From Pelotomaculum terephthalicicum JT (GTDB taxonomy: Bacteria; Bacillota; Desulfotomaculia; Desulfotomaculales; Pelotomaculaceae): 42,409 nt of DNA. Position 1 is the first letter of the stretch. Each line of letters begins with the position of its first letter. Where the stretch lies: NCBI RefSeq assembly GCF_022410535.1, contig NZ_JAKNBL010000025.1, positions 1 to 42,409 of the forward strand. The letters run 5' to 3'. This document shows positions 1-8,344 of this stretch, in pieces. A program made the position numbers and the translations under genes. The notes under the pieces were generated by a model. That model had not been told where the DNA came from. It searched no databases and saw only the letters and a list, made by a program, of their open reading frames with translations.

Positions 1-119
1 GTCTGCGCTAACAGATCATGCACAACGGAGACATCCTTTTTCCTTTGCTGTAATATGGTCATTATATCCAGCAAGTTCCGGACAGGCAATACCGTCAGCT
101 TTCGGCCATTTTAGGCTAG

Positions 120-491
120 CGGAAACACTCATTCGATTCAAGTGTTAGTTATCCAGAGTATGAGACTAGCGCAACATACTCTGGGAGCTCAAGATCATCT
201 TGGGATGGTGAAGATCCGTGGAATGCAGATACGGTTAAGCATGGTGATAAATGGTGGGTATCAGGCATAGGTATATCGGTAAGCTTTCCGTCCGGTGTAG
301 GTATTTCAGGTTCTGGCAATTCTGCTAGCTGGGAAGACTCTGTAAGTAATAACTGGCAAATATATCATGAATTTTCTAACATAACATTCTATGGAGCGTG
401 TATATACAGAGTATATGAATCTTCAAGTGGCACATTCAAATTTGGCACAAAATTTTATACAGTTTCTTCCTCAGATAATGCGTATATCTAA
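120..491 (+). pseudogene. 5'-broken small ORF, possible secreted protein remnant
   Basis: An open frame runs from just after a TAG at 117-119 to a TAA at 489-491, about 123 codons, with no ATG, GTG or TTG start near its upstream end. The translation is rich in Ser, Gly, Tyr and Trp (for example GDKWWVSGIGISVSFPSG near the middle), as in an exported or surface-exposed beta-rich protein. The first 120 bases are open in other frames and could hold the rest of the gene after a frameshift, but nothing recognisable is there. I do not recognise the family. The gene is either frameshifted or begins outside the window. It lies 70 bases before the next gene. Confidence 0.4.
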
Positions 492-508
492 AGATAACGT
501 AAAAAAGT

Positions 509-534
509 AGGGTAGCGCTGTTAAGTGCTACCCT
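509..534 (+). terminator. Hairpin after the first ORF, possible terminator
   Basis: AGGGTAGC (509-516) pairs with GCTACCCT (527-534) around a 10-nt loop, 17 bases after the upstream stop codon. There is no U tract, so it may instead be a transcript-stabilising hairpin. Confidence 0.3.
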
Positions 535-561
535 CAACATTCTTGAGAAAGGTGATATTCT

Positions 562-2411
562 ATGCTCAGCAGATCGCTAAATAAAAAAATTACCATAATA
601 GCAACCATTCTTGCTATTATTATAAGCTTTACATTTTTATCGTTTACCTGGCAGAAGCCTTTATGGGAAAGCGATAGCTGGCAGAACAATACATATAATA
701 AAGTGGAAAGTACATTCCGTTACTATAATAATAATGCTGGAGCTTATGCTGAGTTACCATCGTTATCTATTCAAGACACAGCTGATTTATATTCCACTGT
801 ATGGATAATAAAAACACTCTCACTTATTGATATGTCGCGTACAGAACAAAGTAAGCAATATATTGTGAAATGGCTTCACTCTTTACAGCAAGAAAACGGT
901 CTTTATTCTTACCCAAACAACCCTGGACTTCCTGATTTATATGTGGCGTATCTTGTAGTAGAAGGACTTGATGCTCTGGGTGAAAAGCCTACTAATAGAA
1001 ATGCCTTAGGGATGGCATTAACTAATCTACAAGACAGTAACGGTCTTTTCTCATGGGACAAAAAAACTACCTCAGATTATACCGCCACAGAAACTGCATG
1101 CCAAATACTTACGTCCCTTGGCATCACAGAGCATACGACATCAACAAAACGTGCGTTATCCGAAGCCTTCTCCAAAGATGAACTGTTTAGAGATTCTAAT
1201 CTAAACGAATTTCTAAATTACGGGGCACCTATAATAAATGCAATGCAGTCACTAGGAGTAGATAGCTCTGTTTTTCCAAAAGAATTAATAGATAAGCGTA
1301 TTCGTTGGCTTGATACTATAGGGAGGAATATTTTAAGTATGCCGGTACATCGGGACCATCACTCACTACCCTCCAAGCCTTTATTAAGGCCAGGCACTTT
1401 TTTGGAACAATTGTACCCCAAAAAGATTCTTACATTAAGTTACTAATGGATAGTCAACTAGAAAACGGTGGGTTTGCTGCTATGGATAAATACAAAATTT
1501 TTGACCCTCAGGCGACCTTTCAAGTGGCGGAGATCCTATTGTATTGGAAACAAGGGTTTCCGAAAAAGGACGCTTTGATTAGCACTCTTGACTTAAATCG
1601 TAGTCATGATGGCGGATGGATAAGTCAGGTTGCAGCGCCCCCAACCCCCAAAGCCACCTATTACGCTTTATCTATCCTTAATAGTATAAATGCGAAACCA
1701 ACTCATGCGGCTGAAATAGATTTGTGTATAAAGGAATGGCTAAATAAACTCCATGATGATTCTAAGAGTATAACTTTGTCGGAACAATTAATAAAAAATG
1801 AGTCTCTATACTATACAATCAAGAGTGCTGAACTCCGTAAAATCGATATTGATTCAAAAATAATTAACGATATACTTGTGCAAAATACAGCTATGGAGAT
1901 TTGGGATCGCCCAGAAACGCCCATTTCTGTAATTACTCATTTTGTTAAGTTATATCGCAAGTATCAAGGCGTTCTACCAGGTAATCTTGAAGAAAAATTT
2001 ACTAAGCGCGTAGTTGAGGCTCTTAACAATAAAAAACCTGAAAGCGAATCCGGCTTAAATCCAGCAGTCGTACTAGATGCGCTTCAATTATCACAAGAAC
2101 TCAATAATGATAAACTCGATAACAAGTCTATTAAAATTGCTTTAGGACAAATGCAGTCATTTTCTGTTAACCAGGGTACATTCAAAAGAAATACCAAGGT
2201 AAGTATTGCGGATATATTAGCTACTTATTATGCTCATGAGACATATGAGCTTGCTAATGAAAAACTAAATAGTAATAATTTAAAAGATTTCTTAAATGGT
2301 GCTGTAAACCCATTAGGGGGATTCTATCTGTATCCACGAGGTAAAGTAGAAACTAATGATCTTACATTAGAAACTACATATATGGGAATTATGCTAGCAA
2401 AATCGCAATAG
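562..2411 (+). pseudogene. Membrane-anchored prenyltransferase/squalene-cyclase-repeat protein, split by a frameshift
   Basis: Two consecutive frames (562-1446 and a second ending at 2411) together encode one protein of about 610 residues. It has an N-terminal membrane anchor or signal (about residues 9-29, KKITIIATILAIIISFTFL) and several copies of an alpha/alpha-barrel repeat of the prenyltransferase/squalene-oxidase type. Examples are LQQENGLYSY, LQDSNGLFSW, SQLENGGFAA, NRSHDGGWIS and NPLGGFYLYP, each followed by a helix. The second frame stays open upstream of its apparent ATG at 1446 and reads sensibly back to about 1340 (TLQAFIKARHFFG), so the break is a single indel around 1290-1345. 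The start at 562 follows GAAAGGTGATATTCT. The family includes terpene cyclases and other alpha6/alpha6 barrels; no catalytic DxDD motif was seen, so substrate and function are unknown. It could be intact if the indel is a sequencing error. Confidence 0.6.
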
Positions 2412-2473
2412 GGTGAATAGTATAACAATTAATTTGGTGGGTAGTAATAAGTTTTACTAAAGGTGGTAGATCG

Positions 2474-2575
2474 ATGAAAATATTTAGGTTGTTTTTAACG
2501 ACTTCTATTGTCATGTTTTTTATTAATTTCTTCTTTCTCCATTTGTGCGGAGTTTTCCTTCGAAAGGTAGTATGA
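2474..2575 (+). CDS. 33-residue hydrophobic peptide, possible truncated signal peptide
   Basis: ATG at 2474 is preceded at good spacing by AAAGGTGG. The peptide starts MKIFRLFLTTSIVMFFINFF and ends at a TGA at 2573-2575. It is almost entirely a positively charged start followed by a hydrophobic helix. It could be a genuine mini membrane peptide or the surviving signal peptide of a gene whose body has been lost, since the bases that follow contain no continuation in any frame. It lies 62 bases downstream of the prenyltransferase-repeat pseudogene on the same strand. Family unknown. Confidence 0.35.
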   Translation: MKIFRLFLTTSIVMFFINFFFLHLCGVFLRKVV

Positions 2576-2916
2576 AGCTTTCAAAAACCATCTGGCCAGT
2601 GGAATGTCGGTACATTTTTTCGCCTCCAAGTGCAAGCTTTTTGCATAAGCTTATTTTCCTTGTATAATAATTCGACAATAGTACCGGTAATCCCTTGTTA
2701 CTACTGGAAATTTGGGCTATTCAGCAAGCCCTACGTAAATTATAATGCTAAAAAAGTGGCATTCATCAACAGGTCCTTTATTTTTTAAGAAACTGTTTTA
2801 ATTTTTCGCTTCAAAGGTCAAAGATGGTCGTTTTCATATTACAATAGACGCCCCGGATGGTCTATTTTTACCAGCCGGGGTGTGTTCAACAGAACATGGA
2901 TAATTAAATGCCCTGA
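2576..2916. other. Non-coding gap with one GC-rich hairpin
   Basis: No convincing reading frame was found. Around 2849-2883 an inverted repeat (CGCCCCGG ... CCGGGGTG) forms a GC-rich stem about 35 bases upstream of the minus-strand gene end at 2917. It may terminate transcription of that gene, although the T-run is poor. Confidence 0.35.
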
Positions 2917-3075
2917 CTATGCATCCTTTTTTAAATTATTAAGGGTCTCTTCTATTTTCCGTATTCTTCTTTTTAAATCCTTAAAATAGCGAACTATAAT
3001 TATTATTCCACATGTTGAACAGACAAAAAAAATAAATGCCGCCACTAAAAGTATTCTCATTTTATCAACACCCAT
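2917..3075 (-). CDS. 52-residue single-pass membrane protein with charged tail
   Basis: The minus-strand frame from ATG (complement of 3073-3075) to TAG (complement of 2917-2919) encodes MGVDKMRILLVAAFIFFVCS, continues hydrophobic to about residue 28, then has a highly charged amphipathic tail (RYFKDLKRRIRKIEETLNNL). This arrangement, one transmembrane helix followed by a short coiled-coil-like helix, is typical of small membrane proteins and phage or prophage accessory peptides, but no family is recognised. The upstream AAAAGAA is only a weak ribosome binding site; Met6 is an alternative start. It is isolated, with no partner gene on the same strand. Confidence 0.5.
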   Translation of the reverse strand: MGVDKMRILLVAAFIFFVCSTCGIIIIVRYFKDLKRRIRKIEETLNNLKKDA

Positions 3076-3217
3076 TTCTTTTAAAATACTTTAATATCAT
3101 CTTATTCCACCCAGTGGTGTAATTTCCTTTTTTTATCTTAGCTTATATTTTATTTTACAGAGAAGATTATACAACTATAAATATGGTTAATAAGTATTTT
3201 TATGCTTCGTTTAAATT

Positions 3218-4040
3218 GTGCAAAAATTCAATGCGCAAGAGCGGCTGAATGCTATCCACAACAGAGTTATTCGCTGGCTGGACATCCGGTTTCCAGAGTT
3301 TACAGGGGTATTTAAGAAATGGACAGGAAAAACAGCGCTTCTGACACTTCGAATGTTTCCAACACCGGCCAAGGTTTTGGAGGCGGGTGCGGAAAAAATA
3401 CTGGCTACATGGAGGACAGTTGTCAAGCGATCCATAGGTATAAAAAGAGCGCAAGCGCTGGTAAAAGCAGCGTCCAACAGCATCGGCAGAACAAACGGTC
3501 ATGTAGCTTCAGAAGCCGGCCTGCAGAACCTGCTTGCAGAATACGAATTGTATCATGCGCAGCATGAACGATTGGAACAACTGATGTGGGAATTTGCTGC
3601 TTCAGGTACCGAACGCAGTTAAACTTCTAGGTATCAAGGGAGTTGGGTTGGTTACGGCAACAACCTTTGTCGGTGAAGCCGGGGATATCCACAGGTTCGA
3701 ACATCTGCGCCAGATACAAAAACTGGCCGGTTGTAACCTGGTAGAGAACAGCTCCGGCAAACATAAAGGAAAGACCACTATCAGTCACCGGGGACGGAAG
3801 CGATTACGGCATGGGTTGTTCATGGCCATGATTGCCATCCTGGGTAAAAACCCTGAGTTCCAGGAACTGCATTACCGTAACCAGACAAGGGAAAATAACC
3901 CGCTAAACAAGATGCAATCCATTATTGCTCTCTGTGGCAAGCTAATCCGGATATTCTACACCATTTTAAGTAAGGGAGTTGACTACAATCCGGAGAAGAT
4001 GATGGGCGATATTCAACAGTCGGCTAAAAAAACCGCATAA
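3218..4040 (+). pseudogene. IS110-family transposase, 5'-truncated and frameshifted
   Basis: Two overlapping frames (3218-3622 and 3594-4040) encode the central and C-terminal parts of an IS110/IS1111 family transposase, a DEDD-type recombinase that works with a bridge RNA. The N-terminal RuvC-like DEDD domain, about 150 residues in intact members, is absent: a stop codon lies at 3212 and no homologous sequence precedes it. The first frame holds the helical linker (HNRVIRWLDIRFPEFTGVFK). The second holds the HhH-like LLGIKGVGLVTATTFVGEAG and the serine-containing C-terminal domain (ENSSGKHKGKTTISHRGRKR). A frameshift near 3600 separates them. The element cannot encode an active transposase. 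No second IS end or target duplication could be identified. Confidence 0.8.
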
Positions 4041-4042
4041 GG

Positions 4043-4534
4043 TTACCGGTGGCACCTGACAAACGATGTAGAGCAACAAAAACACATTGTCGCCGAGTGG
4101 AAAGTGCCGCAGCCATCCAGGCGAAGATGTGAATGTCTCAAATAGTAACTTGAAGGTTTTAAACGTTCTTTGAAAACGGAGAGCACAGTCAGGTTGAATT
4201 TTACCATGAGGGCATAGACCCGGTCTAGGAGCATTACTGACGTTCCACCTCTTGGATAGGCATGAAGAGGGTATTTAGGGCAAGACCCAGGAAGATGTGG
4301 GAGTTGCGCCTTGAAAGCTCAATACTACCTTGCAATCTGCAATGGTTGCCGTAGTAAGACTTAACCAGTAGGGAAAGCCTACTACATGGGGAAGCGGTTG
4401 GCGGGTACTGAATCTATCCATGGAAACATGAGCCTCATACGCGATGCTGTGAGTCAATTTCCGAAGAGCCCGGTGCGGGAAATCTGCACGCCGGGTTCCG
4501 AGGGGGTTGGGCCACCGAGTGGTGGCCTTTCTAC
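4043..4534 (+). mobile_element. Group II intron remnant without intron-encoded protein (domains V and VI at its 3' end)
   Basis: Bases 4466-4498 fold as a group II intron domain V: an outer stem GAGCCCGG/CCGGGTTC, an AGC catalytic triad at the 5' base, a CG bulge, and an inner stem capped by a GAAA-type loop. Its length is 33 nt against the usual 34. It is followed by a second hairpin (about 4502-4534, GGGCCACC/GGTGGCC) like domain VI, ending in CTAC, which fits the AY 3' end of such introns. Upstream text (for example GGAAGCGGTTGGCGGGTACTGAATCTATCCATGG) resembles group II core sequence. There is no reverse transcriptase/maturase reading frame, so the intron is ORF-less or internally deleted. 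The 5' boundary is uncertain; I placed it at the end of the IS110 fragment. Confidence 0.5.
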
Positions 4535-4703
4535 CCGGAGTTTGCTGCCAGGAGACGATGTGGAATCCCATTGGCCATGATACAAAAAATCACGCGGTCT
4601 TGGTTTAATTCATACATCGCCATCCATAATTACACATTGATGTAAATAACAAGAGTAAGGCTATCCGACCATAATGTGAAAAACTAAGAATGAGGAAGAT
4701 ATT

Positions 4704-4732
4704 TAAAGATAATCGAAGTATATTAAGGGAGG
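4704..4732 (+). repeat. Direct repeat, left copy
   Basis: TAAAGATAATCGAAGTATAT plus TAAGGGAGG recurs at 5345-5373 with two differences. In the right copy it is the 5' leader and ribosome binding site of the alcohol dehydrogenase gene. In the left copy no start codon follows. Confidence 0.7.
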
Positions 4733-4737
4733 GAGTT

Positions 4738-4796
4738 CCCTTTACATTAGAGAGACAAAGACTATTTTTTATGTCTGCATATCTCTAATATAAGGG
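4738..4796. repeat. Imperfect 25-bp inverted repeat (long stem-loop)
   Basis: The arm at 4738-4762 (CCCTTTACATTAGAGAGACA then AAGAC) is nearly the reverse complement of the arm at 4772-4796 (GTCTGCATATCTCTAATATA then AGGGG), with a 9-nt loop. It lies just inside the left direct repeat. It could be a terminator-like structure, a MITE end or a structured leader. Confidence 0.5.
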
Positions 4797-5054
4797 GAAT
4801 TATCCTTATGTTAGGATATCTCAATTGTGATTAAAATTAAACTTCTAAAAAAAATTTTATGGACAAAATATTGGTAAATAAAGTAAATTTTATACTAAAT
4901 AAAAGTATCATTTCAGGTATATATTGAAGGTAATTTTACCTGAATATGGAATAACATATATAACTTATGAAGTGGTATATATAAACATGGAAAAAATTAC
5001 AAATAGAACGAGATAAAATAAGACTCTGTTTAACACGATGGGAGGTTAAAATAG
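4797..5054. other. AT-rich non-coding stretch
   Basis: Very AT-rich with no convincing gene. A small hairpin (ATCC..GGAT near 4803-4819) and the ribosome binding site GGAGG (5041-5045) of the next small gene are the only structures seen. Confidence 0.4.
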
Positions 5055-5261
5055 TTGGGGAATTTCGAAAGCAGTATTTATATTATTATGGTATATTTGC
5101 CATATGTATTTGCAATTATAGCCATAGCTTTTTTAATTAAAGGTTTTTACTTAAAATCAAAAAAGAAAAGTAGTAAAAAATATTATACTATTTCTTTAAT
5201 ATGTTTTATTATAGGAATATTTATACTTTTATTGCCAGTAATTTTATTATTGATCATTTAG
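5055..5261 (+). CDS. 68-residue two-helix membrane protein
   Basis: The TTG at 5055 is chosen as start because GGAGG lies nine bases upstream (5041-5045). The protein has two hydrophobic segments, about residues 8-28 (IIMVYLPYVFAIIAIAFLIK) and 45-68 (ISLICFIIGIFILLLPVILL), separated by a Lys/Ser-rich loop (KSKKKSSKK). It ends within the second helix. No family is recognised; small holin-like and stress-induced membrane proteins have this shape, but nothing here identifies a role. It sits between two copies of a direct repeat, in DNA much more AT-rich than the following dehydrogenase gene. Confidence 0.6.
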   Translation: MGNFESSIYIIMVYLPYVFAIIAIAFLIKGFYLKSKKKSSKKYYTISLICFIIGIFILLLPVILLLII

Positions 5262-5344
5262 GATAGGGTGGGGTAGTTAACCACCAATTTTCCTATACCA
5301 TCGAACGTAATGTTACCAAATCCCATTGTATGACGTTAGATATG

Positions 5345-5373
5345 TAAAGATAATCGAGGTATATTAAGAGAGG
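5345..5373 (+). repeat. Direct repeat, right copy, containing the ribosome binding site region of the dehydrogenase
   Basis: Matches 4704-4732 at 27 of 29 positions. It runs into GAGAGGTGG, the ribosome binding site for the gene starting at 5382. Confidence 0.7.
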
Positions 5374-5381
5374 TGGTAGCA

Positions 5382-6371
5382 ATGCTTGCGATGATTTTGG
5401 AAGCGCCGGGTCGGCCTTTGCGCGCTGTTGAGGTGCCGGTGCCCGAGCCCGGGCCGGATCAGGTTTTGATTAAAGTGAGCGCCTGCGGATTGTGCCGGAC
5501 CGACCTGCATATTGTGGACGGAGAATTAAAGGAACCCGTGCTGCCCCTGATCCCCGGCCACCAGATCGTGGGCACGGTGGCGGCGGCCGGCGAGCGCGCC
5601 GGGCAATTTGCCGCGGGCGACCGGGTGGGGGTGCCCTGGCTTGGTTATACCTGCAGCCATTGCCGCTATTGTGCTTCCGGACGGGAAAACCTGTGCGGCG
5701 AGGCGCGGTTCACCGGGTACCAGATCAACGGCGGCTATGCCGAGTATACCGTGGCGGACCACCGGTTCTGCTTTCCCATTCCTGAAAACTACCCGGATCT
5801 GCAGGCCGCGCCGCTGCTTTGCGCCGGCCTGATCGGCTACCGGTCTCTGATGATGACGGGTGAGGCCATGCACCTCGGCATTTATGGTTTCGGCGCCGCC
5901 GCCCACATCGTGGCCCAGGTGGCCCGCTATCAGGGCCGTCAGGTCTATGCCTTCACCCGCCCGGGTGATCTCGAAGCCCAGCGGTTTGCCCGCGGCATGG
6001 GCGCCGTCTGGGCCGGGGACAGCCGGGAGACGCCGCCGGAGGAACTGGACGCGGCCATTATCTTCGCCCCGGATGGCGCGTTGCTGCCGGCCGCGCTGCG
6101 CGCCACGGCAAAGGGTGGGGTGGTGGTCTGCGGCGGGATTCACATGAGCGACATCCCCGCGTTTCCTTACGAAATCCTCTGGGGCGAGCGGTCCGTGCGG
6201 TCCGTGGCGAACCTGACCCGCAGGGATGGAGAAGAGTTTCTGGCTTTAGCACCCAGGATTCCGGTTCACACCGAGGTGCGGCCTTTCCCCCTCAGCGCGG
6301 CCAATGAAGCGCTCGACGCCTTGCGCGGCGGCAAAATCAGCGGCGCTGCCGTGCTGGTGGTGGATGAATAG
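5382..6371 (+). CDS. Zinc-dependent alcohol dehydrogenase (MDR family)
   Basis: This is a cytoplasmic medium-chain dehydrogenase/reductase that interconverts alcohols and aldehydes or ketones with NAD(P). The N-terminal GroES-like domain carries the catalytic zinc ligand Cys38 in CGLCRTDLH and His60 in GHQIVG; the family more often has GHE. The structural-zinc lobe CSHCRYCASGRENLC shows all four Cys. The Rossmann motif is GIYGFGAAAHIVAQ near residue 165. Its length of 329 residues is normal. ATG at 5382 is preferred over the upstream GTG at 5373 because AGGTGG (5371-5376) then has proper spacing. The gene is strikingly GC-rich compared with the AT-rich DNA upstream. It is followed by a strong terminator and so is probably monocistronic. 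The natural substrate cannot be told. Confidence 0.9.
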   Translation: MLAMILEAPGRPLRAVEVPVPEPGPDQVLIKVSACGLCRTDLHIVDGELKEPVLPLIPGHQIVGTVAAAGERAGQFAAGDRVGVPWLGYTCSHCRYCASGRENLCGEARFTGYQINGGYAEYTVADHRFCFPIPENYPDLQAAPLLCAGLIGYRSLMMTGEAMHLGIYGFGAAAHIVAQVARYQGRQVYAFTRPGDLEAQRFARGMGAVWAGDSRETPPEELDAAIIFAPDGALLPAALRATAKGGVVVCGGIHMSDIPAFPYEILWGERSVRSVANLTRRDGEEFLALAPRIPVHTEVRPFPLSAANEALDALRGGKISGAAVLVVDE

Positions 6372-6401
6372 AAGATCGCCATATGGATGGCCTGGTTTGC
6401 T

Positions 6402-6450
6402 CCGGCGCCCTTTCAGATTATATCCTGAGGGTGCCGGGGTTTTTTATTTT
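6402..6450 (+). terminator. Rho-independent terminator of the dehydrogenase gene
   Basis: CCGGCGCCCT (6402-6411) pairs with AGGGTGCCGG (6428-6437) and is followed by a T-rich run (6440-6450). It lies 30 bases after the stop codon. Confidence 0.85.
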
Positions 6451-6509
6451 CTCGCTTGTTTTCGGACAAGGCCCTGTTTGAATAAATTTAGAATAAGGAG
6501 GTGCATCTC

Positions 6510-6683
6510 GTGGAGAAAAAACTGATCATTGAAAACCGTGAGCGGCTTTCGGTGCTGAATGACAAGGGGAAAATTAACGATATGGTTGTTTTTCTGGCGT
6601 ACAGGAGGCTTAGAAAAATGCTTGCCGCCGCTTCTTCATCCGCTGATCCGGATAAAGTCGTTGAAAAGGCACAGGGGAAGTGA
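6510..6683 (+). CDS. 57-residue protein coupled to the serine recombinase
   Basis: AAGGAGGT (6495-6502) is properly spaced from the GTG at 6510 and too close to the GTG at 6501, so 6510 is the likely start. The product is small, charged and mostly helical (VEKKLIIENRERLSVLNDKG; YRRLRKMLAA) with no recognised domain. Its stop TGA overlaps the GTG start of the recombinase by two bases, so the two are translationally coupled. Small unannotated partners are common next to large serine recombinases of Firmicutes mobile elements; a helper or directionality role is possible but unproven. Confidence 0.6.
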   Translation: MEKKLIIENRERLSVLNDKGKINDMVVFLAYRRLRKMLAAASSSADPDKVVEKAQGK

Positions 6684-8344
6684 TCCGGTTGGACCGCGAG
6701 TTTACCAGATCACCCATAACCGGAGCCGGTGCCGGGACCAGGAAAAAACTGGTGGCGGTATACGCCAGGCTTAGTGTCAATGAAAACGGGGAACGAGACG
6801 AGAGCCTGGAAACGCAGTGCGATTTGTTGAACGGTTTTGTTATAAAGAATAAATTCGGGAAATCAAAGCTGTATGTGGATAATGACGAATCAGGGGTGTA
6901 TTTCGACCGCCCCGGCCTGATTCAGTTAATCAACGATATTAAGGACAACCTTGTCGGAACAGTGGTGGTGAAAGACCTGTCCCGGCTGGGGAGAAACAAC
7001 GGCGAGACCTTGACTTTCCTTGATTTTCTTATCAGTAACAATGTGCGCCTGATTGCGATTGTTGACAATTACGACAGCTTCGCGGACGATGACGAGATTG
7101 TCGGCATCAAGACGTGGGCTAACGAGCACTATTGCCGGGACATTTCGAAAAAGGTGCGCGCAAACTTAAGAAGAAAAAAACAGAACGGTGAATACCTGGG
7201 CAGGCCGCATTTCGGCTACTTGAAATCCACAAGCGAAAAAAACAAGCTGGTAGTCGACGCGCGCTACCAAAAGGTTATTCAAATGATTTTCGATATGTAC
7301 ATCAACGGCTGGGGCTACCGGGCGCTGGCCGATTATATTCAAAGCATGAATATACCGACACCCAGCCAGGAGAAAAATTACCCCGGGGCGAAGCAGTCCG
7401 CCCGCTGGAATGAGCAGCACATCAGGCGGATCATCACCAGCCGGGTCTATTGCGGCGACACGGTCCAGGGCGTGAGCGAAAAGGTATCCTTCAAGCTGCG
7501 CAAGACCCGGCGGCTGCCGCCGGAGAGGTGGGTAGTGGTGGAAAACACTCATGAAGCGATAGTTTCCAGAGAGACCTTCGAAATGGCGCAAAGAGTGCGT
7601 ATAAAAAGGTGGCGGGAAGGGGAAGGAAGAAAAAAGAACAAGTCGGACGGGCAGCATCTCTTCTCCGGTTTTTTGGTTTGCGCCGCGTGCGGGGCGTATC
7701 TGGTTCATAAAAAGAAGAAAAACCGTCCCGCTCATTATGTTTGCGGCCGGTATAATAATTTCGGGCGGAAAGAAGGGGGCTGCGCGAGCCATCACATACT
7801 GGAAGACAAATTGATCAATTGTCTCATTGAAGATATTGAGCAAATGGGCGGGGAAACAGATCTTCAAAACCTGCTGGCGGATGCGTATGACAAAAGTTTA
7901 AAACTGTCCGCCGCGCAAATTAACGAAGAGGCAAAGAGGCTGAAAAATAAAATAACTGAAAAGAAACGGCAGCGGAAAACGGTTTATCTTGACAGGGTCA
8001 AAGGAAATATCCGCGAAGAACTTTATCTTGAGGCCGCCGCGGAGATTGAGAAAGAAATAGCCGTCCTGGAGGCCGGTATGGTCAGGTTGGATGAAAAACT
8101 AATCGATGCCGGTCGGATAGAAGATAATATGCGTAAAATCAGTTCTATGCGAATGCAAATAAACGCGGCTGACCTTGACAGGTTTTTTTTGGAGAAGTTT
8201 ATTAATAAAATTATTATTATTGAAAACGGCGAGGAGATTAATGAGCATGTCAGAGAAAAATACGGCCTGGCTTCAATTTTTACCGGAGAGCGATTGAGTG
8301 GGATTGCGCATAGGAAAATCAAGCTGATAATATTATATAATTAA
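6680..8344 (+). CDS. Large serine recombinase (site-specific integrase/resolvase)
   Basis: This 554-residue DNA recombinase would integrate, excise or invert DNA through a covalent serine-DNA intermediate. The N-terminal resolvase domain has the nucleophile Ser32 in VAVYARLS and the conserved VVKDLSRLGRN. The recombinase domain (about 160-300) follows (RRKKQNGEYLGRPHFGYLKS; RRIITSRVYCGDTVQG). A zinc ribbon begins near residue 334 (CAACGAYLVH ... HYVCGRYN ... GGCASHH), then a long charged coiled coil (about 405-470) and a C-terminal tail. GTG at 6680 overlaps the upstream stop codon. The gene ends exactly where a truncated protease gene begins, as expected for an integrase gene at one end of an element. 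No second element boundary was found in the window. Confidence 0.9.
   Translation: MIRLDREFTRSPITGAGAGTRKKLVAVYARLSVNENGERDESLETQCDLLNGFVIKNKFGKSKLYVDNDESGVYFDRPGLIQLINDIKDNLVGTVVVKDLSRLGRNNGETLTFLDFLISNNVRLIAIVDNYDSFADDDEIVGIKTWANEHYCRDISKKVRANLRRKKQNGEYLGRPHFGYLKSTSEKNKLVVDARYQKVIQMIFDMYINGWGYRALADYIQSMNIPTPSQEKNYPGAKQSARWNEQHIRRIITSRVYCGDTVQGVSEKVSFKLRKTRRLPPERWVVVENTHEAIVSRETFEMAQRVRIKRWREGEGRKKNKSDGQHLFSGFLVCAACGAYLVHKKKKNRPAHYVCGRYNNFGRKEGGCASHHILEDKLINCLIEDIEQMGGETDLQNLLADAYDKSLKLSAAQINEEAKRLKNKITEKKRQRKTVYLDRVKGNIREELYLEAAAEIEKEIAVLEAGMVRLDEKLIDAGRIEDNMRKISSMRMQINAADLDRFFLEKFINKIIIIENGEEINEHVREKYGLASIFTGERLSGIAHRKIKLIILYN

Noticed and set aside
4275-4580. Overlapping frames of 64-98 residues on both strands
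   Set aside because: They lie in the group II intron-like RNA structure and have no protein-like features.
5526-6143. A 205-residue minus-strand frame inside the dehydrogenase gene
   Set aside because: It is a shadow of a GC-rich gene whose plus-strand product has all MDR motifs.
7166-7867. A 233-residue minus-strand frame inside the recombinase gene
   Set aside because: It is antisense to well-conserved recombinase motifs and lacks a start context.
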